This document shows positions 46,703-55,769 of a stretch of 64,000 bases of DNA, piece after piece. Position 1 is the first letter of the stretch, and each line of letters starts with the position of its first letter. The stretch is taken from assembly GCF_001557535.2 (NCBI RefSeq), contig NZ_CP014310.1:62001-126000 (forward strand). The letters run 5' to 3'. Under the pieces are notes generated by a model, which had not been told where the DNA came from, ran no database searches, and saw only the letters and a program-made list of their open reading frames with translations. Made by a program: the position numbers and the translations under genes. The DNA is from Burkholderia sp. PAMC 26561. GTDB lineage: Bacteria; Pseudomonadota; Gammaproteobacteria; Burkholderiales; Burkholderiaceae.

Positions 46703-47866
46703 ATGCCTAAAATTAAACACTCCGCCACCGCTCCGCTTATGCAGATCATGTCCGCTGCCGGGCCGACGCTGAGCCGCCGGTCCGTCCTCGCTAGGATGGG
46801 GGTCGCCTCAATTGTAGGCGTTGTTTCGATGTCGGGCGCGGCATGGAGCGCGCCTTCCTCTACGCTGGCTTCGCGCACGTTCAGCACGCCGCGCCACAGT
46901 ACGCACTATCTCGAGTCCGGGCCTGCCAACGGACCGCTGATGATGTTCCTCCACGGTTGGCCTCAGCTCAGCCTGATATGGCGCGCTCAGATGGCCGCGT
47001 TCGCCGCCGAGGGTTGGTACTGCGTTGCGCCCGACATGCGCGGCTACGGCGGTTCTTCCGCGCCGTCAGCCAGCGACGCCTACACTAACGAGCAGGTCGT
47101 CGCGGACATGGCGGAGTTGCATGACCACCTCGGCGGCAAGCCCGCAATCTGGGTAGGTCACGACTGGGGCAGTGTCATTGTTAGTTCGATGGTCGCGCAT
47201 GAGCCTCAGCGAAGCCGTGGCGCCGTGTTGGTCTCGGTGCCGTATTTCCCCGACGCGAACGCCTTGCCAACGCTCGTCCCGCTGGTCGACCGAACGATCT
47301 ATCCGGCCGATAAGTATCCTGATGGTCAATGGGACTATTACCGCTATTACACAAAACACTTCGACTCGGCTGTCGCCGATCTGGATGCCGACAAGGCCGC
47401 ATCCCTTGCGTCGATTTACCGACGCGGCGACCCCGCCAGCATGGGCAAGCCCACGCCAAATGCGCTGGTCACTAGCAAGGGAGGTCGTTTCGGCGCCGCA
47501 CACCAAGCACCTCCGACAGAACCTGATGTTGCCCTCTGGCCGGCAGCAGACTTCGCCGTGCTGGTGAGCACGTTCGAGGCTCACGGCTTCCGCGCCCCCT
47601 GTGCGTGGTACCTGAACGACGACGCCAATATTGCATACGCCCACAAGGCACCGAATAACGGGCACATCTCGCAGCCAGTTCTATTCATCAACGGCGATCT
47701 CGATACGATCAACACCATCAACGGAAATCGTTCGGGCGACCCGATGCGCGCAGCCTGCGCAGACCTGACCATAACAAATCTGCGCGGTGCGCATTGGCTG
47801 CCGATAGAACGCAAGCAGGAACTCGTTCGGGAGATCCAAGCATGGCTTCAAAGCAAGAAGCTTTGA
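46703..47866 (+). CDS. Alpha/beta hydrolase, epoxide hydrolase-like, Tat-exported
   Basis: The 387-residue protein begins with a twin-arginine signal (TLSRRSVLARMGVASIVGVV) cleaved near AWSA. The hydrolase core has the oxyanion motif FLHGWPQLSLIWRAQM, PDMRGYGGSSAPS, the nucleophile elbow VGHDWGSVIVSS (Asp nucleophile, as in epoxide hydrolases and dehalogenases), cap tyrosines in QWDYYRYYTKHFD and a final GAHWLPIERKQEL with the catalytic histidine. It acts outside the cytoplasm. Its 3' end overlaps the EamA gene by 25 bases, so the two are coupled. Confidence 0.85.
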   Translation: MPKIKHSATAPLMQIMSAAGPTLSRRSVLARMGVASIVGVVSMSGAAWSAPSSTLASRTFSTPRHSTHYLESGPANGPLMMFLHGWPQLSLIWRAQMAAFAAEGWYCVAPDMRGYGGSSAPSASDAYTNEQVVADMAELHDHLGGKPAIWVGHDWGSVIVSSMVAHEPQRSRGAVLVSVPYFPDANALPTLVPLVDRTIYPADKYPDGQWDYYRYYTKHFDSAVADLDADKAASLASIYRRGDPASMGKPTPNALVTSKGGRFGAAHQAPPTEPDVALWPAADFAVLVSTFEAHGFRAPCAWYLNDDANIAYAHKAPNNGHISQPVLFINGDLDTINTINGNRSGDPMRAACADLTITNLRGAHWLPIERKQELVREIQAWLQSKKL

Positions 47867-48849
47867 CAGCGGCGAGGAGCCATGGATCGCCCCAGACGCT
47901 CGGTAAAGGGCTCGTCATAATCGGCGTTGGCTATCAATGGCTGTACAACGGCCTCAATTTCCTGGCGTTCAAGGTGGGCGGCGAAGCGTTTCACCCGTTG
48001 ATGCTAGCTGCGCTGCGGTTCGGTATTGCAGCGATCCTAATTTCGCCATTCGCGGCGTGGCGGTGGCGTCGTCGCCCGGCATCGGCTCCGGAACTCGCAG
48101 GCGCCGCGGTGTTGGGCCCGGTCATGCTGATCGGCAGCCAGACGCTTGCGATCTGGGGAACGCATTTCCTGCCCGCTGGCGTCGCATCGGTTTTCGGATC
48201 CGCTGCGCCGGTATTTCTCGCGCTCTTCGCATGGGTTTTCTTTCGAGAGACACCTGGCGCGAGACAGCTTATGGGTATTGGATTGGGCCTGATCGGTCTG
48301 GCCGCGATGGGCTTACTGTCGTCGTCCGGGAATGGCTTCCGCCCGATCGGTGCCGTGATGACGCTCACCGCTTCAGCGCTGTGGGCTGCGGGGTCGCTCG
48401 GAACATCGCGCTTGCAGCTGCCCAGCGACCCGGCGATCGGACTGGCTGCTCAACTCCTGCCGACGGGCATCATACTAGCGCTGATCGTCTGGTTCACCGG
48501 TATAAGTGCGTCGTTGCATCCGTCGACGGTACCGCTTCGCGCATGGGGCGTCCTCGCCTTTCTCGTCGTCGCAAGCACGCTGATCGGATATGCCGTGTTT
48601 CTCGCACTGAGCCGAAGCGCATCGTCATTGCTGGCCAACAGCTTCAACTACGTCGCTCCCGTGATTGCACTGGTCCTGTCCGCCTGTTTTCTGAAAGAGC
48701 CCGTGGGCTTGGGTAAGCTGATCGCCGCCAGCATCACTCTTGCCGGCGTGGCGCTTATGGTAGGAACCCGAGCAAAGATTGCACCTTCGTCGTGCAGCAC
48801 TATTACACCGCCGCACTCCGCCACGAGCCGCTGCGGTGGACGGACCTGA
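47842..48849 (+). CDS. EamA/DMT-family transporter
   Basis: The 335-residue inner-membrane protein has ten hydrophobic segments forming two EamA repeats (ALRFGIAAILISPFAAWRWR; SQTLAIWGTHFLPAGVASVF; ANSFNYVAPVIALVLSACFL). Family members export metabolites or take up small molecules. The last ~20 residues (SSCSTITPPHSATSRCGGRT) look unlike the family, so the C-terminus may be altered by a late frameshift. It is coupled to the upstream hydrolase gene. Confidence 0.82.
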   Translation: MASKQEALTAARSHGSPQTLGKGLVIIGVGYQWLYNGLNFLAFKVGGEAFHPLMLAALRFGIAAILISPFAAWRWRRRPASAPELAGAAVLGPVMLIGSQTLAIWGTHFLPAGVASVFGSAAPVFLALFAWVFFRETPGARQLMGIGLGLIGLAAMGLLSSSGNGFRPIGAVMTLTASALWAAGSLGTSRLQLPSDPAIGLAAQLLPTGIILALIVWFTGISASLHPSTVPLRAWGVLAFLVVASTLIGYAVFLALSRSASSLLANSFNYVAPVIALVLSACFLKEPVGLGKLIAASITLAGVALMVGTRAKIAPSSCSTITPPHSATSRCGGRT

Positions 48850-49713
48850 TATAGGGGCCGCGCAAAGATGAACCGAGCACAGTTGTAAGTGTTGTAGGTT
48901 CCAGCGACGGAGTAAGAGCCATTCTCGGAGGCGCGGTCATCCTGTCAGGGTCTTCTGGCTTGTTGGCCAAACCTACAGGCGGTTTTCACTGCGGCGGCGG
49001 GCATTTCCTCGCACTTTTGGTGACTACATCCAACATGGCGTTGCTTCAACGCCCGCAATTGAAAGCCTTTTTCGTCATCGCACACGAGGGCACCCCTGAT
49101 CTAGCCTACCCCTCACTTTGCCGGGTGCTTACAGACAATCACGAAGGAATACGATCGTGAGGGAAGGGCTTGTGTCATCTGGGACGAATGCTCACGATCG
49201 CGAGTCAGGTGTCTACCTGGGCCGCTGACATGGCGCCGACACTTCCCGACCAAGTGAATCCGCCGTTCGTCGGGCCGCTTGTTCATGCACCGGGCGGCGC
49301 GAATGTACTCGTGCTTACGCTGCCCCATACCCGGATAAAGGCGCTTCCGCAATGCATGAGACACCATCGGTGGATTGCTTGATGCAGCTTTCTGGCGGTC
49401 TTCAGTGCGCAAAACCGTAGCGCTTGACGCGTGTTTCTGTAGAACATCCGATGCGCTTAGCTGCTTGTGTGCGACCGTGGAACGATAACAACAATTTGAT
49501 CGTCTAATCAAAGTCATGACAAGCGACTGACTGCTTTCCCGAGTGCTACGGACGCTCGAATGTCCAACTGCGTCTTCCAGTGAACGTCGCTTCTTGACCG
49601 TCCTCCGCCCGCCGCTGAACCGGGTCGCTCACGGCACGTTAGATTCACAGCGCGGCAGGGATCACCGCGTATGTTCAAAAAAACAACTCAAGGAAGTTTG
49701 CGCTTGCCCAGAC
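48850..49713. other. Intergenic region holding a lone IS66 end
   Basis: No gene is supported over about 860 bases. At 49111-49132 there is an IS66-type terminal repeat matching the one at 9201-9222, in the same orientation, but no transposase sequence next to it, so an element has decayed or been deleted here. Confidence 0.4.
49111..49132. repeat. Orphan IS66-type terminal repeat
   Basis: CCTCACTTTGCCGGGTGCTT plus AC matches the repeat at 9201-9222 in 20 of 22 positions. The minus strand reads GTAAGCACCCGGCAAAG. No transposase remnant was recognised beside it. Confidence 0.5.
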
Positions 49714-50253
49714 TTATCGCCCGATTTCCGGAGTGCCTATCGCCAACTTCAATCGTTGAGCTTGGTCCAGATGAAAGATGAAGGACGGGCGAAATCGGAC
49801 CAGGAGCATCTTCAGTTCCACGCTCGTCGTAGACCGAATGAACGTATCCACGTTTTTGACCAAATGCTGAAGGCAGACGACCTCCCGATCAAGGTACGCT
49901 TCGTCGAATCCACTCGTCTCGACTTCGTTAAGCCTCGCAAGGTCGTCAACGCTCTGTTTCATTAGTGCTTCGCTCGTCGCACTTCGTTGCAGGTTTGCCG
50001 CCAGTCTCTGCGTCAGTGCGATGATCTCCTGATTGACCTGCGCATGTTCCGTAACGATCCGCGTTGCTAAGGCCTGCACGCTCCTGGACTGGGTTCTGCG
50101 CAACGCAAACTCTCCTGCCGAAATTTCCGCCTGATTCGCCACGAAAACGACGCCGGCAATTTGTCCATCGGTCAGACGTTCCCCTTGCCCAAACGCGTGA
50201 CTTATCCATGCGAGACCGAAAAGCAGCACGGCGGCAGTGCGTTTGCCTTTCAT
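49714..50253 (-). CDS. DUF4142-family exported protein
   Basis: From ATG 50253 the protein is 179 residues with a signal peptide (KRTAAVLLFGLAWISHAFG). The mature part reads LTDGQIAGVVFVANQAEISA, GEFALRRTQSRSVQALATRI and VTEHAQVNQEIIALTQRLAA, the ferritin-like four-helix DUF4142 pattern. GGGAGCAAGG precedes the start, which favours it over longer forms. The family is periplasmic and of unknown function. Confidence 0.8.
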   Translation of the reverse strand: MKGKRTAAVLLFGLAWISHAFGQGERLTDGQIAGVVFVANQAEISAGEFALRRTQSRSVQALATRIVTEHAQVNQEIIALTQRLAANLQRSATSEALMKQSVDDLARLNEVETSGFDEAYLDREVVCLQHLVKNVDTFIRSTTSVELKMLLVRFRPSFIFHLDQAQRLKLAIGTPEIGR

Positions 50254-50513
50254 CCTTGCTCCCATCTGACGTCGTCCTTGAGCGACCGCCACCGCACGTA
50301 ATGCGAATTTTGCGGCGTTCGTCGCATTCCACGCTGTCCAATTTACCCCAAAACCGTCCTGGTCTTGACTGGCAAATCGATTCGCGCGACAGGTTCCACA
50401 AAGCACATGCAAAGTATGCGATCGGCCGTGACTGCCGCAACCGCCCCTCTTCGGCCCTTTGGTTCAACGCCACATCAAGGGCAGTTTCCGAGGTACAGCG
50501 GGCACTCGCTCAA

Positions 50514-50663
50514 TCACGCAGCACGGGCCAAGTCCATCATTCGGGCCCGGCTGACTACCCGACTTTCCGGGCTACCAATAGGCTGCAAATACCACACCAG
50601 CGTGAGAATGCCGATCAGCCAGGCCCATGGCTGATCGGCACGTGGCTCGCAAAAGAAGCGCAT
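50514..50663 (-). CDS. Possible small membrane protein, 49 residues
   Basis: The frame reads MRFFCEPRADQPWAWLIGIL, TLVWYLQPIGSPESRVVSRA and RMMDLARAA. It has one hydrophobic segment (WAWLIGILTLVWYLQPIG) followed by a basic tail, the layout of a small single-pass membrane protein. No strong ribosome binding site is visible and it could be the end of a decayed gene. Confidence 0.3.
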   Translation of the reverse strand: MRFFCEPRADQPWAWLIGILTLVWYLQPIGSPESRVVSRARMMDLARAA

Positions 50664-50735
50664 TAGCCGGGCCGCTTGCGTCGAAATATCGATCGAGGAA
50701 ACATGTGAAGAGCCCGGCCCAATGCTGGCGTGGGC

Positions 50736-51527
50736 CTAGAAGGCGCTCTTTATAACGCCTCCGTCGGCACGCAACGCAGCTCCCGTCGTGGCCGACGAAA
50801 GCGGACTGGCGATATAGGCCACGAGCGACGCGATTTCCTGCGGCGAACCAAATCGCTTGATGAGCGATGTCGGACGGACCTTCTCGAAGAACTCCTTTTC
50901 GAACGCTTCAAACGATTTGCCGTCGGCCTTTGCGAGGGTCTCCACGAATTCGCCCACTCCCCGCGATTTCGTTGGCCCCGGCAGCACGCTATTGACTGTG
51001 ATGCCCGTGCCGGCGACGGCTTCGGCGAGGCCGCGCGAGACTGCCAGTTGCGCGGTTTTGGTCATCCCGTAGTGGATCATTTCAGCTGGAATCTGCACCC
51101 CGCTTTCGCTCGAAATGAATATGATGCGCCCCCAGTTGGCCTGCCTCATCGCCGGCAAAAACAGGCGGGCGAGACGTACTCCGCTCAAGACATTGACGTC
51201 GAAGAACCGCTTCCAGTCCGCGTCGGGGATCTCTTCAAATGGCTTGGGCTCGAAAATGCCTAGGTTGTTCACCAGAATTTCAACGTCGGGATAGCGTCGC
51301 GCGAGCTCTTCTGCTGAAGCTGCCGTACTGAGGTCGCCCGCAAATCCCTGCACGTCGTTGCCCGTCTCCGCTTTCAGCTGCGCGACCACGTCATTCACAG
51401 ATGACTGGGAGCGGCCGTTCACGATCACACGAGCGCCCTCCTGAGCCAACGTGCTGGCGATAGCGAAACCGATGCCGGCGGTGCTTCCGCTCACCAGTGC
51501 AAGTTTGCCTGTCAGATTCAGGTCCAC
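50736..51527 (-). CDS. SDR-family oxidoreductase (GTG start)
   Basis: The 263-residue SDR has LALVSGSTAGIGFAIASTLA near residue 8, ILVNNLGIFEPKPFEEIPDA (NNLG in place of NNAG), the active-site HYGMTKTAQLAVSRGLAEAV and a final TTGAALRADGGVIKSAF. GTG 51527 follows AAAGGAAATCACTT and gives the expected N-terminus. It is the second gene of a two-SDR operon, 73 bases behind the other. Confidence 0.85.
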   Translation of the reverse strand: MDLNLTGKLALVSGSTAGIGFAIASTLAQEGARVIVNGRSQSSVNDVVAQLKAETGNDVQGFAGDLSTAASAEELARRYPDVEILVNNLGIFEPKPFEEIPDADWKRFFDVNVLSGVRLARLFLPAMRQANWGRIIFISSESGVQIPAEMIHYGMTKTAQLAVSRGLAEAVAGTGITVNSVLPGPTKSRGVGEFVETLAKADGKSFEAFEKEFFEKVRPTSLIKRFGSPQEIASLVAYIASPLSSATTGAALRADGGVIKSAF

Positions 51528-51600
51528 AAGTGATTTCCTTTCAATAGATGAATGAAAAATGGCAACATCGGATCTTGAACGTCGGATGCCGCCAGGAGGT

Positions 51601-52365
51601 TCACGTACGTGTAATCGATGCGCCACCATCGACCAGTGAGGCGGTGCCGGTCACGAAAGACGAATCGTCCGATGCGAGATACAGCACCGAACGCGCCAGT
51701 TCTTCTGGCTTTGCGACGCGCTTGAGTGCATGCAGCCCGGTGACAAACGCCTGCGATTCGCTGCTGTCGTTCATGCCGCGATACATCTCTGTGTCCACCG
51801 CGCCCGGCAACACCGCGTTGACGCGCACGCCTTGCGCGCCGTATTCGGCGGCGAGGGCCTGCGTCAAGCCGATGAGTCCGGCCTTACTCGCCGCGTAGGC
51901 CGCGGTGCCAGGGAACGCGAACGAATAACCGACGAACGTCGACGTGAAGATGATCGATCCGCCACCGTGCTTCAGCATTTCGGGAATCTGATGCTTCGCT
52001 CCCAGAAAGGCACTGGTCAGATTGGTCGCAAGCGCGGCGTTCCAGCCAGCTTCGGAAATGCCGGTGGTCGGGCCCATCTCGCCCAGGGTACCGGCGTTGT
52101 TGTAGGCGATGTCCAGACGGCCGAAGCGGCTTACGGCGAGTGCGACCAGCGCCTTCGCGAAGTCCTCTGATTGCACATCGCCGGCCAGATATGCGGCTTC
52201 GCCGCCTTCGCTGACTATCTCCGCGGCGAGCGTTTCAAGTTCCGCCGCGCGGCGCGCCGCAATGACCACCTTGGCGCCTTCCTTCGCGAACAGCTTTGCA
52301 GTCGCGCGGCCAATTCCCGAACTGGCACCCGTCACGATGGCGACTTTTCCCGTCAAGCGTTGCAT
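51601..52365 (-). CDS. SDR-family oxidoreductase
   Basis: The 254-residue SDR shows VAIVTGASSGIGRATAKLFA, IAYNNAGTLGEMGPTTGIS, the active-site AAYAASKAGLIGLTQALAAE and SFVTGTASLVDGGASI. It heads the two-gene operon and is divergent from a LysR gene whose C-terminal domain has been lost, so normal regulation is probably gone. Confidence 0.87.
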   Translation of the reverse strand: MQRLTGKVAIVTGASSGIGRATAKLFAKEGAKVVIAARRAAELETLAAEIVSEGGEAAYLAGDVQSEDFAKALVALAVSRFGRLDIAYNNAGTLGEMGPTTGISEAGWNAALATNLTSAFLGAKHQIPEMLKHGGGSIIFTSTFVGYSFAFPGTAAYAASKAGLIGLTQALAAEYGAQGVRVNAVLPGAVDTEMYRGMNDSSESQAFVTGLHALKRVAKPEELARSVLYLASDDSSFVTGTASLVDGGASITRT

Positions 52366-52502
52366 GTTTTATCTCCTGATGCATTGGGTCGGCCAGTGCC
52401 CTATGCCTTGGCCGTGAAAGCAATATAGGCTTCAGTCCTGATGGCGGAAAGGCCTAAAACATGGTCCTATCAGTCAGTTTTTGCGAATGATTGGAGGGTG
52501 GC

Positions 52503-52792
52503 ATGGACCGCCTGCGCGCCTTCGAGGTTTTCGTCACGGTGGTGAGCCGAAGTGGCTTTGCGCGCGCAGCGGATGCGCTCGGCACCTCGCCCGCCAACGT
52601 GACCCGTTACGTGAACGAACTGGAAGCGCATCTGGGCACGCGCCTCTTGAATCGCACGTCACGCACGCTGTCCCTGACCGAGGGCGGCGAGACGCTTTAC
52701 GCCCGTTGCAAGTCCATCCTCGACGATGTCGCTGACACAGAGGGGCTTGTGTCATCCGCGTCGGTCGAACCGCGTGGACGCCTGGCCATGCT
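52503..52792 (+). pseudogene. LysR-family regulator truncated after the DNA-binding domain
   Basis: About 97 codons survive: MDRLRAFEVFVTVVSRSGFA, RAADALGTSPANVTRYVNEL, EAHLGTRLLNRTSRTLSLTE, ending near VEPRGRLAM. The effector domain is absent; beyond about 52792 the sequence is the mobilisation region. A ribosome binding site (GGAGGG) precedes ATG 52503. It is divergent from the two-SDR operon and was presumably its regulator. Confidence 0.75.
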
Positions 52793-52839
52793 TGAACAGC
52801 GGCGTGACGCGTTCTATTCAAAACATTTGGATGATTATT

Positions 52840-53333
52840 ATGATTCAGGATCAGGACGACAACCAAGCGGACAACCAGATGGCGCATCCGGTGGATATGC
52901 ACCGGGCAAAGCACGAGCACTCGGCGAACGCGACGCCGGCGACGGACGTGTTCGCGGCGATGGACGACTACATGAATTCGACAGAAGCGCCGGAGTCGGA
53001 TCTCGAGTCGATCCACGGCTCGACGCCAGATTCCCACGCGGCCCCGGATCGGGAAGCCTCGGCGGCCTCCCGCCCGATTCCCGGCGCGACATCCCCGGCG
53101 GATCCCGCGGAACTATTCCCGAACACCGGCAGCATGGCGCTCTCCCAGATTCCGAAGGAACGCCGTCCCCGGCCTTCAACGGTATGCGAGGTATGTCCGG
53201 GTCCCTGTGGACCGCTTCGCCCCACGACGTGCAGTGCTGGTGCCGGATCATGCACTTCACGAGCTGGAGCACGAACGCACCGTACCAACGGATAGCATGC
53301 GACGGAATCGCCATCGCGAGCGACCAGGCGTAA
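52840..53333 (+). pseudogene. Mobilisation-region accessory protein with one frameshift
   Basis: The first part reads MIQDQDDNQADNQMAHPVDM, then TDVFAAMDDYMNSTEAPESD, an acidic, disordered protein. Near 53197 one base seems lost, and the frame shifts from VCEVCPG to SLWTASPHDVQCWCRIMHFT, SWSTNAPYQRIACDGIAIAS. The four cysteines and a histidine of the C-terminal part could bind zinc. It lies directly upstream of, and overlaps, the LPD7 gene. The family is not one I can name. Confidence 0.45.
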
Positions 53334-54670
53334 GGGCAACCGGTCGACGCGCCGATAGCGTGCTGTCGCAGCGTATGCGCGACGAGCGCGAACGGGCCGC
53401 GCAGCGTTCCGCCGGCGACGAATACTCGGTCATTCGCGCGAACCTGGAACCACGTCGACTGCTTGCTGAGCTGTCGCACTCCCACGGCGTGCGGCCGGAG
53501 AAATACGGAATCACGGTGGGCCACGATGGTGCGAGTCGAATCCGCGCTGGTGCCCGGCGTTTGAACGTCTCGGATTTCTTGACCAAGGAACTGCACCTGC
53601 CCTGGCGCGACGCATCCGAGATCCTTAGCGGTTCGTATCAGCGTCAGATGTCGGGCGCTGCCCTCCCCTTAGCCCGCGAGCTTCCACGTGCCGCACTCTG
53701 GCGCGAGTACACGATCGACCGGGACGTTTTCCGGCGCGCGCGCCAGGACGCCATGGCGACGCAGCAATCCAGCGAACAATCACGCCGCGCTCAAATCAAG
53801 CAGACTTTCAATGTCGCTCGCGACGCGGCACGCAACCATCTTGATTTGCGGCCGTCCGGCCGGCGCGCGCTGGCGTCGATCGCCCGAATGACCAAGGCAG
53901 ACGCAGAACAGACGTTGCGCGGTCAGATCCAACTCGAGCGCGAAGGGTTGAAAGCGAAGTATGGTCAGCGTCACGGCGCGACCTTTGGTGAGTTCCTGCA
54001 GGCGCGCGCGCAAGCCGGCGACACCCGCGCATTGGTCGAGCTGCGCCGGATGCGTCCCACGATCTCGGAAGCACCTCAACCTGAAGAGAATTGGATCATA
54101 TCGGCTGGCGAAGAGCACGCGCGCCCGAAGCGTCAAGCGTCCACAGGAGAGGACGCAGAAGATCCGAGCGGATCAGGCTACGACAACCAAATCATTTACC
54201 GGGCGCCGTACTTGAGCTACGAAGTGCATCGGGACGGCGCCGTGACCTATCGGCACGACGGGCGCAGCGTGGTTCGGGATCACGGCCTCGCGGTACGCGT
54301 GCTGCAAACGGATCGTGCTGCAGTTGAAGCGGCTTTGCGCCTCGCGCACGCCAAGTTCGGACCGGCACTCAAGCTGCAAGGGCCGGTCGAAATGCAACGG
54401 GAAGCCGCGAAAGTCGCGGCAGAAGCGGGCTTGTATGTCGAGTTCTCCGACAATTCTCTTAACGACATCATGCAAGCACGGCGTGTCGAGCTGATCGGCG
54501 ATCGCGCGGCGGCTGTTGAGACGCGAACGCAAGATCGGTCACGCGTGCGCGATATCCCGGTAGCATCGCAGCCGGTAGCGCCTGATCGTGCCCCAGGTCC
54601 CATTCAAGACCCGGATCCGGTGCCGGATGGCGACTTACGTCCGCCCAGTCCCTTTGCGCCATCGTTATAA
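53207..54670 (+). CDS. Relaxase-type mobilisation protein, LPD7 domain, N-terminus lacking
   Basis: The frame gives up to 487 residues. The central block ARRLNVSDFLTKELHLPWRD, ASEILSGSYQ and the C-terminal LPD7-like domain (AVTYRHDGRSVVRDHGLAVR, LAHAKFGPALKLQGPVEMQR, EAAKVAAEAGLYVEFSDNSL) are typical of the non-catalytic part of plasmid relaxases of the MobA/TraI kind. No relaxase catalytic domain (Tyr and HxH motifs) lies upstream. The true start is uncertain: ATG 53207 overlaps the accessory gene, and 53297 is another candidate. It is probably a truncated relaxase or a stand-alone companion subunit. Confidence 0.6.
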   Translation: MDRFAPRRAVLVPDHALHELEHERTVPTDSMRRNRHRERPGVRATGRRADSVLSQRMRDERERAAQRSAGDEYSVIRANLEPRRLLAELSHSHGVRPEKYGITVGHDGASRIRAGARRLNVSDFLTKELHLPWRDASEILSGSYQRQMSGAALPLARELPRAALWREYTIDRDVFRRARQDAMATQQSSEQSRRAQIKQTFNVARDAARNHLDLRPSGRRALASIARMTKADAEQTLRGQIQLEREGLKAKYGQRHGATFGEFLQARAQAGDTRALVELRRMRPTISEAPQPEENWIISAGEEHARPKRQASTGEDAEDPSGSGYDNQIIYRAPYLSYEVHRDGAVTYRHDGRSVVRDHGLAVRVLQTDRAAVEAALRLAHAKFGPALKLQGPVEMQREAAKVAAEAGLYVEFSDNSLNDIMQARRVELIGDRAAAVETRTQDRSRVRDIPVASQPVAPDRAPGPIQDPDPVPDGDLRPPSPFAPSL

Positions 54671-54691
54671 GGGTTTGGTTGGCACACTAGA

Positions 54692-55357
54692 TTACCCGGC
54701 TGGCGCTCCTGGTACGTTTACCGTCGCGCTTGCCAGCGGCACTGGCTGCATTGTTCGCTGGTGATCGTCCCGCAGTTTCTCAAACCGAATTTTTTGGTCA
54801 CTCAAAAATTTATCGCGACTCCATTCACCGTTGATTGACGGTAGCGGAGGAAGGTTCGCGTGCTGCCGAAGTAGTTTCGCTATTCGCACGAATTCCAAAC
54901 CCATTGCAGCATACCCGTGCCGTCGTTCCCAAAAAAAGCTTGCATATTCAGGCGGGTCGTCATAATCGCCCGCGTTTGAGATCTTGCGATTTAGTGTTTC
55001 AATTTGATATGGCAAACTCAAGATTTCATACATTAAATTGGATGGTAGCGACTTCCAATTAACATTAAGCGTGAGGGGATCGAAGTCAGGCGTCTTGACG
55101 GTTGTTTGATAAATTCCGCCCTCTCCAGCGGGTTGCCCATAACTTGTGCCGTCATCACCTACGACTGCAACACAACCATCGACAAACCGATCTAGATGTG
55201 AAACGACAAGAATTGCCAAATAGGTAGTTTCTTTTTCCGATAAAGCAACCTCTTTCATTCGCTCCCGTTTGGAAGTTAGCGATCCTCCTAACCAAACTCC
55301 GCCTAGTCCCGATAATGCGGGTATCAATGTTGGTATGACATTCCAATCCAAGTGCAT
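54692..55357 (-). CDS. Hypothetical membrane-anchored protein
   Basis: The 221-residue protein has one N-terminal hydrophobic segment (PTLIPALSGLGGVWLGGSLT) and a long soluble domain (ALSEKETTYLAILVVSHLDR; YQIETLNRKISNAGDYDDPP; WERRHGYAAMGLEFVRIAKL). Proteins of this layout occur in accessory regions of many proteobacteria, function unknown. Base composition is lower in GC than its neighbours, a sign of separate acquisition. Confidence 0.6.
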   Translation of the reverse strand: MHLDWNVIPTLIPALSGLGGVWLGGSLTSKRERMKEVALSEKETTYLAILVVSHLDRFVDGCVAVVGDDGTSYGQPAGEGGIYQTTVKTPDFDPLTLNVNWKSLPSNLMYEILSLPYQIETLNRKISNAGDYDDPPEYASFFWERRHGYAAMGLEFVRIAKLLRQHANLPPLPSINGEWSRDKFLSDQKIRFEKLRDDHQRTMQPVPLASATVNVPGAPAG

Positions 55358-55673
55358 GACTATTTCCTCGTAATACGGCTAGCAACAACGTAAATTTACG
55401 TTTCTTGGGACTTTAATTTCAGCCAATACGTGTACTGTGATTCGCGTTCAAGTCGACAAGAGCCTAAATGCACTTGCTCGTACTCGTGGATCGAACGGTG
55501 GCGATCTCGTCGAGCGTGTTTCCATATTAGACAATTTTGGCACTGAACCCGGCGGGATGTTACGCGGACGTGGCTCGGTCCAGTATTAACCTATTTTCGG
55601 TCTGGCGTGCCCTCCACATGCGTTTGAGCAATGGAGGGATGAATCGTGCACAAGGAGCGCCTAGTGGGCGCGA
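55358..55673. other. Intergenic region leading into the oriT-like cluster
   Basis: No gene is supported. The region lies between the divergent starts of the membrane-anchored protein and the mobilisation genes. Confidence 0.4.
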
Positions 55674-55769
55674 CCCTGACGGCATAGCCGTCGGGGTTTC
55701 AAAAGGGGACACCCCTTTTGGCACCATATGTTCGGGAAAAAGTGCGAAGCATTTTTTGTCGAACATATG
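55674..55769. repeat. Cluster of three inverted repeats resembling an oriT
   Basis: CCCTGACGGC-ATA-GCCGTCGGGG (55674-55696, 9 of 10 pairs), CAAAAGGGG-ACA-CCCCTTTTG (55700-55720, perfect) and CATATGTTCG ... CGAACATATG (55725-55734 and 55760-55769, perfect 10-base arms with a 25-base spacer). Inside the last spacer AAAAAGTGC and GCATTTTTT form a further imperfect stem. Closely packed inverted repeats between mobilisation genes are the hallmark of plasmid transfer origins. An ATCCTG sequence at 55787-55792, similar to the IncP-type nick region, follows. Confidence 0.55.

Noticed and set aside
52534..53596. Long minus-strand frames opposite the LysR and mobilisation genes
   Set aside because: They are antisense shadows of the plus-strand coding region; their translation is rich in Arg, Pro and His as expected of a wrong frame.
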